A stretch of 64,000 nt of DNA from UBA1351 sp964563505 (GTDB taxonomy: Bacteria; Bacillota; Clostridia; Lachnospirales; Vallitaleaceae), in the NCBI GenBank assembly GCA_964563505.1, contig CAZLXW010000002.1:1-64000 (forward strand), written 5' to 3'. The position numbers were made by a program, and so were the translations under genes. This document shows, one piece after another, positions 1 through 7,756 of the stretch. Below the pieces are notes generated by a model. That model was not told where the DNA came from. It worked only from the letters and a program-made list of their open reading frames with translations, and searched no databases. Position 1 is the first letter of the stretch. Every line of letters starts with the position of its first letter.

Positions 1-572
1 TCACGACCGCCCCAGAATACATAGTTCTCACCATTTAATCGGTTTGTGATTTCCAGTGCTTTTTTCACTTGTGCTGCAGCAAACGCAAATACATCTGCAT
101 TTGGAGATGTTGATGCCCCATGCATAAATCGAGGATGGCTAAATGCATTTGTTGTTCCCCATAAACATTTGATACCTGTTTCTTTCATCTTTGCTTCTAT
201 TAACTCAACAACTTTGTCTAAGTTATCTAATTTTTCTTGTAATGAATTACCTTCTGGAGCAATATCAAGATCATGGAAACAGAAATATTCCATACCTAAT
301 TTTTCCATAAGTTCAAACGCTGCATTCACGCGTGCTTCAGCAAGTGCCATACCGTCAAGTTCATTGTAATCGCGTTCCATTGTTGCATTACCAAACGGAT
401 CTGTTCCTGCGCCTGTCATTGTATGCCAATAGCTCATAGCAAAACGTAAGTGTTCTTTCATTGGTTTCCCGGCAACAATGCGTTCTGGGTCATAATACTT
501 AAATGCTAATGGATTTGTTGACTTGGGTCCTTCAAATTGAATCTTGTCTACACCTTCAAAATATTCTTTCAT
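1..572 (-). CDS. xylA: xylose isomerase, N-terminal part (runs off window)
   Basis: This encodes about the first 190 residues of xylose isomerase, the cytoplasmic enzyme that converts D-xylose to D-xylulose. Visible family signatures are the N-terminal PLAFKYYDPE block, the active-site FHDLDIAPEG segment (catalytic His) and WGTTNAFSHPRFMHGA. The start at 572 follows an AGGAGG site at the normal distance. The family usually has about 440 residues, so roughly 250 residues lie beyond base 1. The reading frame is intact here. A strong sigma-A promoter lies just upstream, so it is the first gene of its transcript. Confidence 0.95.
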   Translation of the reverse strand, partial: MKEYFEGVDKIQFEGPKSTNPLAFKYYDPERIVAGKPMKEHLRFAMSYWHTMTGAGTDPFGNATMERDYNELDGMALAEARVNAAFELMEKLGMEYFCFHDLDIAPEGNSLQEKLDNLDKVVELIEAKMKETGIKCLWGTTNAFSHPRFMHGASTSPNADVFAFAAAQVKKALEITNRLNGENYVFWGGR

Positions 573-608
573 AAAACGCCTCCTAAATCAATAATTGTTT
601 GTAGGCTT

Positions 609-637
609 ATTATAACGCATTTACTTTTCTTTTTCAA
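609..637 (-). promoter_or_regulatory. sigma-A promoter of xylA
   Basis: Reading the minus strand, TTGAAA and TATAAT are separated by exactly 17 bases, about 35 bases before the xylA start codon. No obvious XylR palindrome or catabolite-response element was seen nearby. Confidence 0.8.
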
Positions 638-676
638 GGGGTTTTTAAAAGTATTTTAAAAAGTCTCAAAGAATAA

Positions 677-709
677 AAAAGACCTTATTATTTTTCAATA
701 AAGTCTTTT
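677..709 (-). terminator. terminator overlapping the end of yigZ
   Basis: A 13-bp stem (one G-U pair in the RNA) is followed by a T-run on the minus strand. The 5' arm is made from the last codons of the yigZ-like gene and its stop codon sits at the start of the 3' arm. Confidence 0.75.
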
Positions 710-1335
710 CCTTCAAAATAGCCCGTTACGTCCCGTCTTACATAAAATTCGATTTGATTCGAACCGATATTTTTTACCTGGTGATCAAGCACGTCATATT
801 GTTCTTTCTCTATTACCACCGTATATACAACATGATTCGTATAATCCGTATCAACAATAGGTATATTTTCTGAATTCAAAAAATACTCTAACTTACCGCT
901 AAAATGATAGTCTGCGACAATCTCACATTCAAGTGCCTCGACCTGCCTAATTACTTGCGAAGCATTTATTGCATCTCGCGCCGCGTCGGAATATGCTCTT
1001 GATAACCCACCGGTTCCTAAAAGCGTCCCACCAAAATAACGTACAACAACCACTGCACATTGTAATAAGTCATGGTGACGGATAACTTCTAATATTGGAA
1101 GTCCCGCTGTGCCTGATGGTTCTTTATCATCTTGATATCGTTCATTGATGATATTTTCAATCAATCGATAACCGTAACAATAATGGCGCGCTCCTGAATA
1201 TTTGTTTTGTATACGCTCTACTTCTTTTTCAAAGAGTTCAACAGAATCACAAGGAAATGCAATACCTATAAAACGAGATCTTTTTACAACGATTTCTGCT
1301 TCCTGTCGCGACTTCAACGTCTTAAATGCATCCAT
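688..1335 (-). CDS. yigZ: YigZ/IMPACT family protein
   Basis: The 215-residue product is a member of the UPF0029/IMPACT family (YigZ in E. coli, YvyE in Bacillus). Family signatures are the N-terminal KKSRFIG-like segment (VVKRSRFIG), the GARHYCYGYR block, DDKEPSGTAGLPIL and VVRYFGGTLLGTGGL. The biochemical role in bacteria is not settled; the eukaryotic relative controls Gcn2 activity. The start at 1335 was chosen because an AAGGGG site precedes it; an upstream ATG would overlap the preceding gene. It starts one base after the stop of the PfkB-like gene, so the two are co-transcribed. Confidence 0.88.
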   Translation of the reverse strand: MDAFKTLKSRQEAEIVVKRSRFIGIAFPCDSVELFEKEVERIQNKYSGARHYCYGYRLIENIINERYQDDKEPSGTAGLPILEVIRHHDLLQCAVVVVRYFGGTLLGTGGLSRAYSDAARDAINASQVIRQVEALECEIVADYHFSGKLEYFLNSENIPIVDTDYTNHVVYTVVIEKEQYDVLDHQVKNIGSNQIEFYVRRDVTGYFEGKDFIEK

Positions 1336-1336
1336 G

Positions 1337-2287
1337 CTAAACCCCTTCAATACTATAGCCATTACGCTGATTATATATTTCATATAACTTAGAATGTTTC
1401 ATTCCTCGATCAATCTCATTTCTTCGAATAACAAATGGATATTCATCAGAAGAACAATTGTTTGCAATCGCTCCCATAAGCTTAATCATCGTCTCAAAGC
1501 TATAATTTCGCTTAATTCCAATGCTTAAGCCTCCCAAAATCATACTTTTCACAATTGGATAAATGCTGTCTTTGGCATGATAGTTCACTTTACATATCTT
1601 ATTCTTTGCAAAGCCAATAATTTCATACTGTCCTTTAATCACCAAATACTTCATCTTATGCTCGCGACGGAAATTCCGAATTCTTTCATAGCTTTCGACA
1701 TCTTCCGGAAAATCAAATCCTAATATCTTTAAATTATCCAAATCCATTACACTGGCATACACACGTTCATTAACACAGGCGGTGAAACTATCGCCTTCGA
1801 CAGCTGTAATAATACGAATGGCATTTTTGGTCATGGAATTAAGATCACGTATAAATTCTGCACTCCATGAATCATCTCCCGTGAGAGTAATCAATTCCGT
1901 TTCCTTTATGTGATGATAGATTCGATGTTTAATATTAATAAAATCCCGTTGTGTCAGTTGATTATTATGGCTTAATATCTTGGTCGTCGTATCATGAATA
2001 CTATCATGAATCAACAAATATGTTTTAGTCTCATGATCAACTTGGAGAAAATCCGTTTTGATTTTGTTTTTATCTAAAAAGTTCTTAATGTATCGACCGC
2101 CAATACCTCCGGAAATCCCCATAACATAGGGATCTCCTTGCAATAATTTCACTATGTAAGCGCTATATATCCCACAATCTCCGACACTTAAGGCATCTTG
2201 ATTCGCTTCATTTGATTGGTCAATTTGAAATCCTTCCACATTTATTGTACGAACAACTGCAGGGTTTAATGCTATCGTTAATATCAC
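1337..2287 (-). CDS. PfkB-fold protein, probable pseudokinase
   Basis: The 316-residue product aligns by eye with 1-phosphofructokinase/tagatose-6-phosphate kinase (FruK/LacC): it opens with ILTIALNPAVVRTI, where active members have LNPAIDxT. Key residues are missing. The substrate Asp of the NPAxD motif is Val, the glycine-rich GGKGxNVA loop is replaced by SVGDCGIYSAYI, and the C-terminal GAGD catalytic motif reads LGGLSIG with no Asp. A kinase activity is therefore unlikely and a sensing or scaffolding role is inferred. It starts with GTG behind GGAGAG, has its own sigma-A promoter, and is followed directly by yigZ. Confidence 0.75.
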   Translation of the reverse strand: MILTIALNPAVVRTINVEGFQIDQSNEANQDALSVGDCGIYSAYIVKLLQGDPYVMGISGGIGGRYIKNFLDKNKIKTDFLQVDHETKTYLLIHDSIHDTTTKILSHNNQLTQRDFINIKHRIYHHIKETELITLTGDDSWSAEFIRDLNSMTKNAIRIITAVEGDSFTACVNERVYASVMDLDNLKILGFDFPEDVESYERIRNFRREHKMKYLVIKGQYEIIGFAKNKICKVNYHAKDSIYPIVKSMILGGLSIGIKRNYSFETMIKLMGAIANNCSSDEYPFVIRRNEIDRGMKHSKLYEIYNQRNGYSIEGV

Positions 2288-2333
2288 TTTGTCTCTCCTA
2301 TCTCAAACACTTAATCATTATACTTATCTTATG

Positions 2334-2362
2334 ATTATATCTTAATTTGACTAAGTATTCAA
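2334..2362 (-). promoter_or_regulatory. sigma-A promoter of the PfkB-like/yigZ pair
   Basis: On the minus strand TTGAAT and TATAAT are separated by 17 bases, about 45 bases before the GTG start. Confidence 0.8.
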
Positions 2363-2373
2363 CCTAGGAAACT

Positions 2374-3303
2374 TTATGAAAATAAGGACGTAGATAAGTA
2401 CCGTTCCCCGGTGTCCGGTAAGAAAACAACGATATTTTTCCCTTCATTTTCAGGCCGATTAGCCAATTGCGCAGCAGCAGCAACAGCCGCTCCCGAAGAG
2501 ATTCCAACAAGTATCCCTTCTGCTTTTGATAGTTGTCGACTGGCGATAAATGCTTCGTCATTTTCAACTTGTACAACTTCATCATAAATATCTGTATTTA
2601 AAATTTCCGGAATAAACCCGGCTCCAATTCCTTGAATTTTATGTGGTCCCGAATTTCCGCCAGAGAGAACCGGAGATCCTGTAGGTTCAACCGCTACAAT
2701 GTGTATATCTTTATTTTTTGATTTTAAAAATTCACCGACACCTGTCACCGTACCACCCGTTCCAACACCAGCAACAAATATATCAACTTGACCATCCGTA
2801 TCTTCCCATATTTCCGGACCTGATGTTTTTCTATGAATCTCAGGATTCACAGGATTCACAAATTGTCCGGGAATAAATGAATTTTCAATCTCTTCATGAA
2901 GCTCTTGTGCTTTTTCAATAGCTGCCTTCATGCCTCCTGCTGCCGGTGTGAGGACAAGTTCTGCACCATATGCCTTAAGAATGCTTCGTCGTTCAAGGCT
3001 CATTGATTCAGGCATGGTTAAAATAACCCGATATCCTTTTGATGCACCAATATATGCAAGGCCAATACCTGTATTTCCGCTGGTCGGTTCAATAATAACC
3101 GATCCGTCTTTTAAGATACCTTTTTCTTCAGCATCTTCTATCATCGCTTTTGCAATACGGTCTTTTACACTGCCACCTGGATTAAAACTTTCTAATTTAA
3201 CAATTATATTCGCTTTGAGATTATTCAGTTTTGCATACCGGCTCACTTCAACTAAAGGTGTTTTCCCAACTAACTCGTTTAAATTCTTATATACGTTTTT
3301 CAT
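2374..3303 (-). CDS. cysK: cysteine synthase (O-acetylserine sulfhydrylase)
   Basis: This 309-residue PLP enzyme makes L-cysteine from O-acetylserine and sulfide in the cytoplasm. The PLP lysine is K47 in NPGGSVKDRI; the substrate loop TSGNTGIGLA, the phosphate-binding GTGGTVTGVG and the C-terminal PDTGERYLST are all present. Length is normal for the family. The start at 3303 was chosen because AGGAGG lies six bases upstream; an in-frame ATG 21 bases earlier lacks a site. It is divergent from the metB-malY pair, and the shared intergenic region contains a repeated 20-bp sequence that may coordinate the two. Confidence 0.96.
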   Translation of the reverse strand: MKNVYKNLNELVGKTPLVEVSRYAKLNNLKANIIVKLESFNPGGSVKDRIAKAMIEDAEEKGILKDGSVIIEPTSGNTGIGLAYIGASKGYRVILTMPESMSLERRSILKAYGAELVLTPAAGGMKAAIEKAQELHEEIENSFIPGQFVNPVNPEIHRKTSGPEIWEDTDGQVDIFVAGVGTGGTVTGVGEFLKSKNKDIHIVAVEPTGSPVLSGGNSGPHKIQGIGAGFIPEILNTDIYDEVVQVENDEAFIASRQLSKAEGILVGISSGAAVAAAAQLANRPENEGKNIVVFLPDTGERYLSTSLFS

Positions 3304-3328
3304 ATGCTTCCTCCTATTAATCATATTA

Positions 3329-3420
3329 TTTATATATGTTTTATATGTTGATTATATCTTACACGGATTAAGCTCTTTTGTCAAGAAGCATTACTTATTT
3401 TTTATATATGTTTTATATGT
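3329..3420. repeat. two identical 20-bp direct repeats in the cysK/metB control region
   Basis: The sequence tttatatatgttttatatgt occurs at 3329-3348 and again at 3401-3420 without mismatch. The first copy lies just past the likely cysK transcription start, and the second ends two bases before the -35 box of the metB promoter. This placement suggests operators for one regulator of both transcripts; a CymR-like sulfur regulator is a guess. Confidence 0.7.
3356..3384 (-). promoter_or_regulatory. candidate cysK promoter
   Basis: On the minus strand TTGACA is followed after 17 bases by TAAGAT, giving a consensus -35 and a fair -10. A better TATAAT lies five bases further down but with an unfavourable 22-base spacing. 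Confidence 0.6.
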
Positions 3421-3422
3421 CA

Positions 3423-3451
3423 TTGACATTTCATCTAAAAACCATTAAAGT
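3423..3451 (+). promoter_or_regulatory. candidate metB-malY promoter
   Basis: TTGACA at 3423 is followed after 17 bases by TAAAGT. It would start a transcript near 3458 with a leader of about 155 bases that contains the structured element described separately. Confidence 0.5.
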
Positions 3452-3452
3452 A

Positions 3453-3594
3453 GGAACAAAGAGACTACGTCTCGTTCTGCTTGCAGATTGTTCGCGGAGG
3501 GAAAGGTCCTTGACGCTTTCTGCTACGTTTCAAAGCATAAAGCTAAATCAGGACTTTCCTAAAGCAAAGAACAAAGAGGCTTCGCCTCGTCCCT
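3453..3594. repeat. structured intergenic element with related terminal hairpins
   Basis: The element is bounded by two near-identical blocks, each with a small hairpin: GAGAC-tac-GTCTC at 3461-3473 and GAGGC-ttc-GCCTC at 3576-3588, both preceded by GAACAAA and followed by GT(T)C. Between them, ggaaaggtcct near 3500 can pair with aggactttcc near 3550. The block is visibly richer in G and C than its AT-rich flanks. It could be a dispersed MITE/REP-like repeat or a regulatory 5' leader of metB. No SAM-I or T-box consensus was found. No second copy exists in this window. Confidence 0.5.
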
Positions 3595-3612
3595 AAAATG
3601 AAAGGAGTTCCT

Positions 3613-4770
3613 ATGAAAAAAGAAAAAGACTTCAATACATTGTGTGTACATAACGCACAAGAATTTAATCATGATCATACCGGAGCAATAAGTACACCGA
3701 TTTATCAGTCAGCGACTTTTGTTCACCCAAATGTTGGCTCTAGCACCGGTTATGATTATTCACGTTTACAAAATCCCACTCGCGAGCAATTAGAAACACT
3801 CATCTGTAATTTAGAAGGTGGGAAAGATGCCCTTGCCTTTTCTTCCGGTATGGCCGCAATAACCACCGTATTTCAACTTTTCAAACCCGGGGATCATATT
3901 GTAACTTCTCTTGATTTATATGGAGGTTCACATCGACTTTTTGACTATCTAAGCTCACACTATAATTTACACTTCACTTATGTTGATACAAGCGATGCAT
4001 CATGTGTTGCTTCATCGATTACTTCGAATACAAAAGCGATATACGTCGAAACACCTTCAAATCCAATGATGCACATCACCGATCTAAAAGCCATATCAAC
4101 AATTGTACAAGAACATGACCTCTTATTTATTGTTGATAATACCTTTTTAACTCCATACTTCCAAAAACCCTTCCTCTTTGGAGCCAACATCATTGTTCAT
4201 AGCGGAACCAAATTTTTAAGCGGACATAATGATACATTATCCGGTTTTGTCGTTGTCGATTCTATCCAGCTGTCCGAAAAGTTACGCTATTTGATTAAAA
4301 CAGTTGGCTCCGGTTTATCTCCATTTGACAGTTGGCTTATGATTCGGGGGATTAAAACTTTGGCCATTCGTATGCGTGAACAAGAAAAAAGCGCACTCCA
4401 ATTAGCCAGGTGGCTTAAGGAACATCCAAAAATAAATAAAGTTTTCTATGCAGGTTTACCTGACCATCCCGGTTATTCTATTATGAAAAAACAAGCTACC
4501 GGATTTGGGTCTATGATTTCTTTCGAATGTGCTAATGCAAGTATTGCACAATACATTTTGAATCACACAAGCACGATCCATTATGCAGAAAGCTTAGGCG
4601 GTGTTGAGACCTTAATTACTTATCCAATGTTACAGACACACGCAGATATTCCGGAGGAAGAACGAAACAAAAAAGGCATCAATGATTGCTTGCTTCGTTT
4701 ATCTGTAGGTATTGAATCTATTGACGATCTTATTCACGAATTTGACACTATTCTTAAGGAGGCGTATTAA
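3613..4770 (+). CDS. Cys/Met-metabolism PLP enzyme (cystathionine gamma-synthase/lyase type)
   Basis: This 385-residue protein belongs to the cystathionine gamma-synthase family of PLP enzymes. The PLP lysine is K200 in HSGTKFLSGHND, with the cofactor-stacking YDYSRLQNPT near residue 47 and SSGMAA near 77. Family members include cystathionine gamma-synthase (MetB), gamma-lyase (MccB) and methionine gamma-lyase, and sequence reading alone does not separate these. Pairing with a MalY-like beta-lyase favours transsulfuration to homocysteine. The start at 3613 follows AAAGGAG; an ATG at 3598 overlaps that site. The stop codon shares one base with the next start. Confidence 0.85.
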   Translation: MKKEKDFNTLCVHNAQEFNHDHTGAISTPIYQSATFVHPNVGSSTGYDYSRLQNPTREQLETLICNLEGGKDALAFSSGMAAITTVFQLFKPGDHIVTSLDLYGGSHRLFDYLSSHYNLHFTYVDTSDASCVASSITSNTKAIYVETPSNPMMHITDLKAISTIVQEHDLLFIVDNTFLTPYFQKPFLFGANIIVHSGTKFLSGHNDTLSGFVVVDSIQLSEKLRYLIKTVGSGLSPFDSWLMIRGIKTLAIRMREQEKSALQLARWLKEHPKINKVFYAGLPDHPGYSIMKKQATGFGSMISFECANASIAQYILNHTSTIHYAESLGGVETLITYPMLQTHADIPEEERNKKGINDCLLRLSVGIESIDDLIHEFDTILKEAY

Positions 4771-5945
4771 TGAAGTATAATTTTGACGAAATTATTCCAC
4801 GAAAAGACACCAATTCTCTTAAATATGATTATGCAAAAAAAAGAGGCCTTCCACAAGACCTCATTCCCCTATGGGTCGCCGATATGGACTTTAAATCTCC
4901 ACAGCCGGTGGTCGACGCACTGATTGAAAAATCCAAACACGGAATTTTTGGTTACTCCGACAGCATGGACGACTATAACCAAGTTCTTGAGAACTGGTTT
5001 TCCTCTCAATATAGCTGGACAATCAGCCCTAAGTGGTTAGTCAAAACGCCTGGTGTTGTCTTCGCCATTAATATGGCCATTCACGCATATACCGAAGAAA
5101 ATGATAATATCCTTATCCAAGAGCCTGTATATTACCCTTTTAGAGATTCTATAGAAAAAAACAATCGAAACGTTGTTGTTAATGAACTAATTTATACCAC
5201 AGAAGGTAGCTATGTCATTGACTTTGATGATTTTGAAAGGAAAATACTGCAACATCATGTGAAGCTTTTTATTCTAAGCAATCCTCACAACCCTGTTGGA
5301 CGTGTTTTTACGCAAGATGAGCTAATACAGTTAGGCAATATTTGTTTAAAACACAATGTTCTTCTTGTAGCCGACGAAATTCACCAAGATTTTATTTATC
5401 CCGGTTATCATCACACTGTTTTTGCGGGTATCAATGATGCCTTTGCCCAAATTTCCATTACATGTACATCACCTTCCAAAACATTTAACTTGGCTGGCCT
5501 TCAATTATCAAATGTATTTATACCCAATACCTCTTTGAGAAAAAAGTTTATCAAGGCCCTCACGCGTTCCGGATATAGTCAGCCAAATGTTATGGGATTA
5601 GTTTCATGTCAGGCTGCCTATGAACATGGACATGAGTGGCTTACACAACTTAACCATTACTTATATGAAAATTTAATCTTTACTCGTGATTTCTTAAAAA
5701 CCCACTTACCTAAGCTTCATCTCATTGAGCCTGAAGGTACTTACTTAATATGGATTGATTTTTCTTCACTCGGACTATCCGACGAAGAGATTAAACAAAA
5801 GATGCTCTACGACGCCAAAGTTTGGTTAGATGACGGCACCATGTTCGGCCAAGGAGGATTCGGATTTCAGCGCATAAATATAGCTTGTCCTAGAGCAATA
5901 CTAGAACAAGCTTTACGTCAAATTGCTAAAACATTTAGTGATTAA
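4770..5945 (+). CDS. MalY/PatB-type cystathionine beta-lyase
   Basis: The 391-residue product is a fold-type I aminotransferase-like PLP enzyme of the MalY/PatB group, which cleaves cystathionine to homocysteine, pyruvate and ammonia. It begins like the family (FDEIIPRKDTNSLKYD), has PLWVADMDF near residue 33, SNPHNPVGRV near 170, ADEIHQDF near 201 and the PLP lysine K237 in SPSKTFNLAG. Translation is coupled to the preceding gene (TAATG overlap, with GGAGG just inside that gene). Its end overlaps by four bases the end of the convergent metallophosphatase, with no terminator between them. Confidence 0.88.
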   Translation: MKYNFDEIIPRKDTNSLKYDYAKKRGLPQDLIPLWVADMDFKSPQPVVDALIEKSKHGIFGYSDSMDDYNQVLENWFSSQYSWTISPKWLVKTPGVVFAINMAIHAYTEENDNILIQEPVYYPFRDSIEKNNRNVVVNELIYTTEGSYVIDFDDFERKILQHHVKLFILSNPHNPVGRVFTQDELIQLGNICLKHNVLLVADEIHQDFIYPGYHHTVFAGINDAFAQISITCTSPSKTFNLAGLQLSNVFIPNTSLRKKFIKALTRSGYSQPNVMGLVSCQAAYEHGHEWLTQLNHYLYENLIFTRDFLKTHLPKLHLIEPEGTYLIWIDFSSLGLSDEEIKQKMLYDAKVWLDDGTMFGQGGFGFQRINIACPRAILEQALRQIAKTFSD

Positions 5946-6661
5946 CTACTTTTGGGGTCAATACTCTCAACAAGCTCATTGGGTATATATTTATTATTCA
6001 AAATATCTTGTGTCATCCGCGCAACCTCATATTCAACTTCTTTGATTTCAACATTTAAACCATCATCGAAAATATGCATAATGATATAGGTTGCGTTGGA
6101 ATTTCCATGTTTTGGTTTTCCAACAGACCCTGCATTTATAGCATGTTTTCCGCCGACTTCTTTCCAAAAAGGTATATGCGTATGTCCGGAAACAACGACA
6201 TTATGATCAACCAGATTCAATATTTCTTCTAAGTTCTCAGAATCTTCACGCATATACTCATCAATAGTTCTGGGACTCCCATGCACAAATAAAATTTTAA
6301 ACTGATTGATGGTTATTTCAATTCTCTTGGGTAAATTTTTCAAATATTTTCGCTTGGCATCATCTAACACATAGTTTGTATAAATTGCAGAAGCCGACGC
6401 TTGAATTTGGCTTGTTTCTAATGCTTCAAATTCATTTTCATTCAATGTGTCTAATGTAGATATGTATTGATCATGATTGCCTTGAATGGCTAAAATATGC
6501 CGCTGCCTTATCATTTCAATCACTTCATTTGGATTTGTGAGATATCCCACGATATCACCTGTACAAACAATTGCATCAATCTCTTCTTGATCAATCTCCT
6601 TTAAAACAGCTTTTAAGGCGTAGTGATTACTATGGATATCACTAATCACTGCAATTTTCAA
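5942..6661 (-). CDS. calcineurin-like metallophosphoesterase at the end of the ars operon
   Basis: The 239-residue protein has the full set of two-metal phosphoesterase motifs: SDIHSN near residue 7, TGDIVGY near 34, GNHD near 60, VHGSP near 126 and GHTH near 158. It resembles YfcE/MJ0936-type cytoplasmic phosphodiesterases; the substrate is unknown. It starts with TTG behind a strong GGAGGAG site, 15 bases after acr3, and is the last gene of the arsenic operon. A role in arsenic response is inferred from position only. Confidence 0.85.
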   Translation of the reverse strand: MKIAVISDIHSNHYALKAVLKEIDQEEIDAIVCTGDIVGYLTNPNEVIEMIRQRHILAIQGNHDQYISTLDTLNENEFEALETSQIQASASAIYTNYVLDDAKRKYLKNLPKRIEITINQFKILFVHGSPRTIDEYMREDSENLEEILNLVDHNVVVSGHTHIPFWKEVGGKHAINAGSVGKPKHGNSNATYIIMHIFDDGLNVEIKEVEYEVARMTQDILNNKYIPNELVESIDPKSS

Positions 6662-6676
6662 TTAAACCACTCCTCC

Positions 6677-7729
6677 TTATGCTTTTTGGGGAAACCATCC
6701 TCTTGTACTATTGGCAAACTTCACTAACATTAACATGACAGGCACTTCAACAAGTACACCAACAATTGTAGCTAATGCGACCGGACTATCTGCACCAAAG
6801 AGAGCAATGGCTACTGCGACAGCTAATTCAAAAAAGTTGGAGGCTCCAATCATTCCTGCCGGTGCTGCAATATCATGAGATAATCTTAATGCACGGCTGG
6901 CTCCATAGGCAATACCAAAAATAAGGACCGTCTGGATTGTTAGCGGTATTGCTATAAGAAGAATATGTAATGGATTTTCTAAGATGACATGACCTTGAAA
7001 TGAAAAGATCAGAATAAGGGTTACGAGCAATCCACCAATCGTCACATTATTAAACTTTGGCAAAAAAGTCTTCGTAAAATAGTCTTCACCTTTATTCTTG
7101 ATCATTGTATTTCGAGTAATAACGCCTCCTGTAAGAGGAATGACAACAAAAAGCACAACGGAAAGTATTAATGTTGCCCATGGAACTGTAAACCCACTTA
7201 CCCCAAGTAAAAAAGCCACAATCGGTGTAAATGCAACGAGAATAATCAAATCATTCGTCGCCACTTGAACAACGGTGTAAGCTGCATTTCCTTTCGTTAA
7301 ATGACTCCAAACAAAAACCATGGCTGTACAAGGAGCTGCTCCAAGAAGTACTGCTCCGGCTAAATAATCAGACGCTAAATTACTAGGGATAATCCCACTA
7401 AAAATCACGTTAAAGAATAAGTATGCTATACCAAACATAGTAAAAGGTTTAATTAACCAATTCACCACCCAAGTAACATATAGCCCTTTAGGACTTTTTC
7501 CAACATTCTTAACACTCTTAAAGTCAACCTTCATCATCATTGGATAAATCATCAACCAGATTAATATTGCGATTGGAATCGACACATTTGCAAATTCAAA
7601 TTGGCCTAAAAATTCCGGTATGATGGGCAAATATCTTCCGATAAGAACACCTACAACCATACAAAGTGCAACCCATAGTGTTAAATACCGTTCAAAAAAA
7701 CTAATTCCTTCTAATTTTTGTTTACTCAT
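6677..7729 (-). CDS. acr3: Acr3-family arsenite efflux transporter
   Basis: This 350-residue membrane protein with about ten hydrophobic segments is the arsenite exporter of the Acr3 (ArsB-III) family. The conserved catalytic cysteine is C134 in GAAPCTAMVFVWS, and the family motif GASNFFELAVAVA follows near residue 285. It lies directly downstream of arsA, so the pump may work with the ArsA ATPase or alone on the membrane potential. The start follows GAGGATG. Length is normal for the family. Confidence 0.95.
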   Translation of the reverse strand: MSKQKLEGISFFERYLTLWVALCMVVGVLIGRYLPIIPEFLGQFEFANVSIPIAILIWLMIYPMMMKVDFKSVKNVGKSPKGLYVTWVVNWLIKPFTMFGIAYLFFNVIFSGIIPSNLASDYLAGAVLLGAAPCTAMVFVWSHLTKGNAAYTVVQVATNDLIILVAFTPIVAFLLGVSGFTVPWATLILSVVLFVVIPLTGGVITRNTMIKNKGEDYFTKTFLPKFNNVTIGGLLVTLILIFSFQGHVILENPLHILLIAIPLTIQTVLIFGIAYGASRALRLSHDIAAPAGMIGASNFFELAVAVAIALFGADSPVALATIVGVLVEVPVMLMLVKFANSTRGWFPQKA

Positions 7730-7756
7730 AAATCATCCTCTTTTCTTTTATTATTC

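Noticed and set aside
46..369. Open frame on the plus strand opposite xylA
   Set aside because: It is the antisense of a clearly conserved xylose isomerase sequence and has no ribosome binding site.
3378..3596. Small open frame across the metB leader
   Set aside because: It runs through the structured element, starts in the AT-rich repeat, lacks a ribosome site and shows no protein-like pattern.
3421..3612. SAM riboswitch or T-box before the metB-like gene
   Set aside because: Neither the SAM-I core nor the T-box consensus (GGGTGGNACCGCG) is present.
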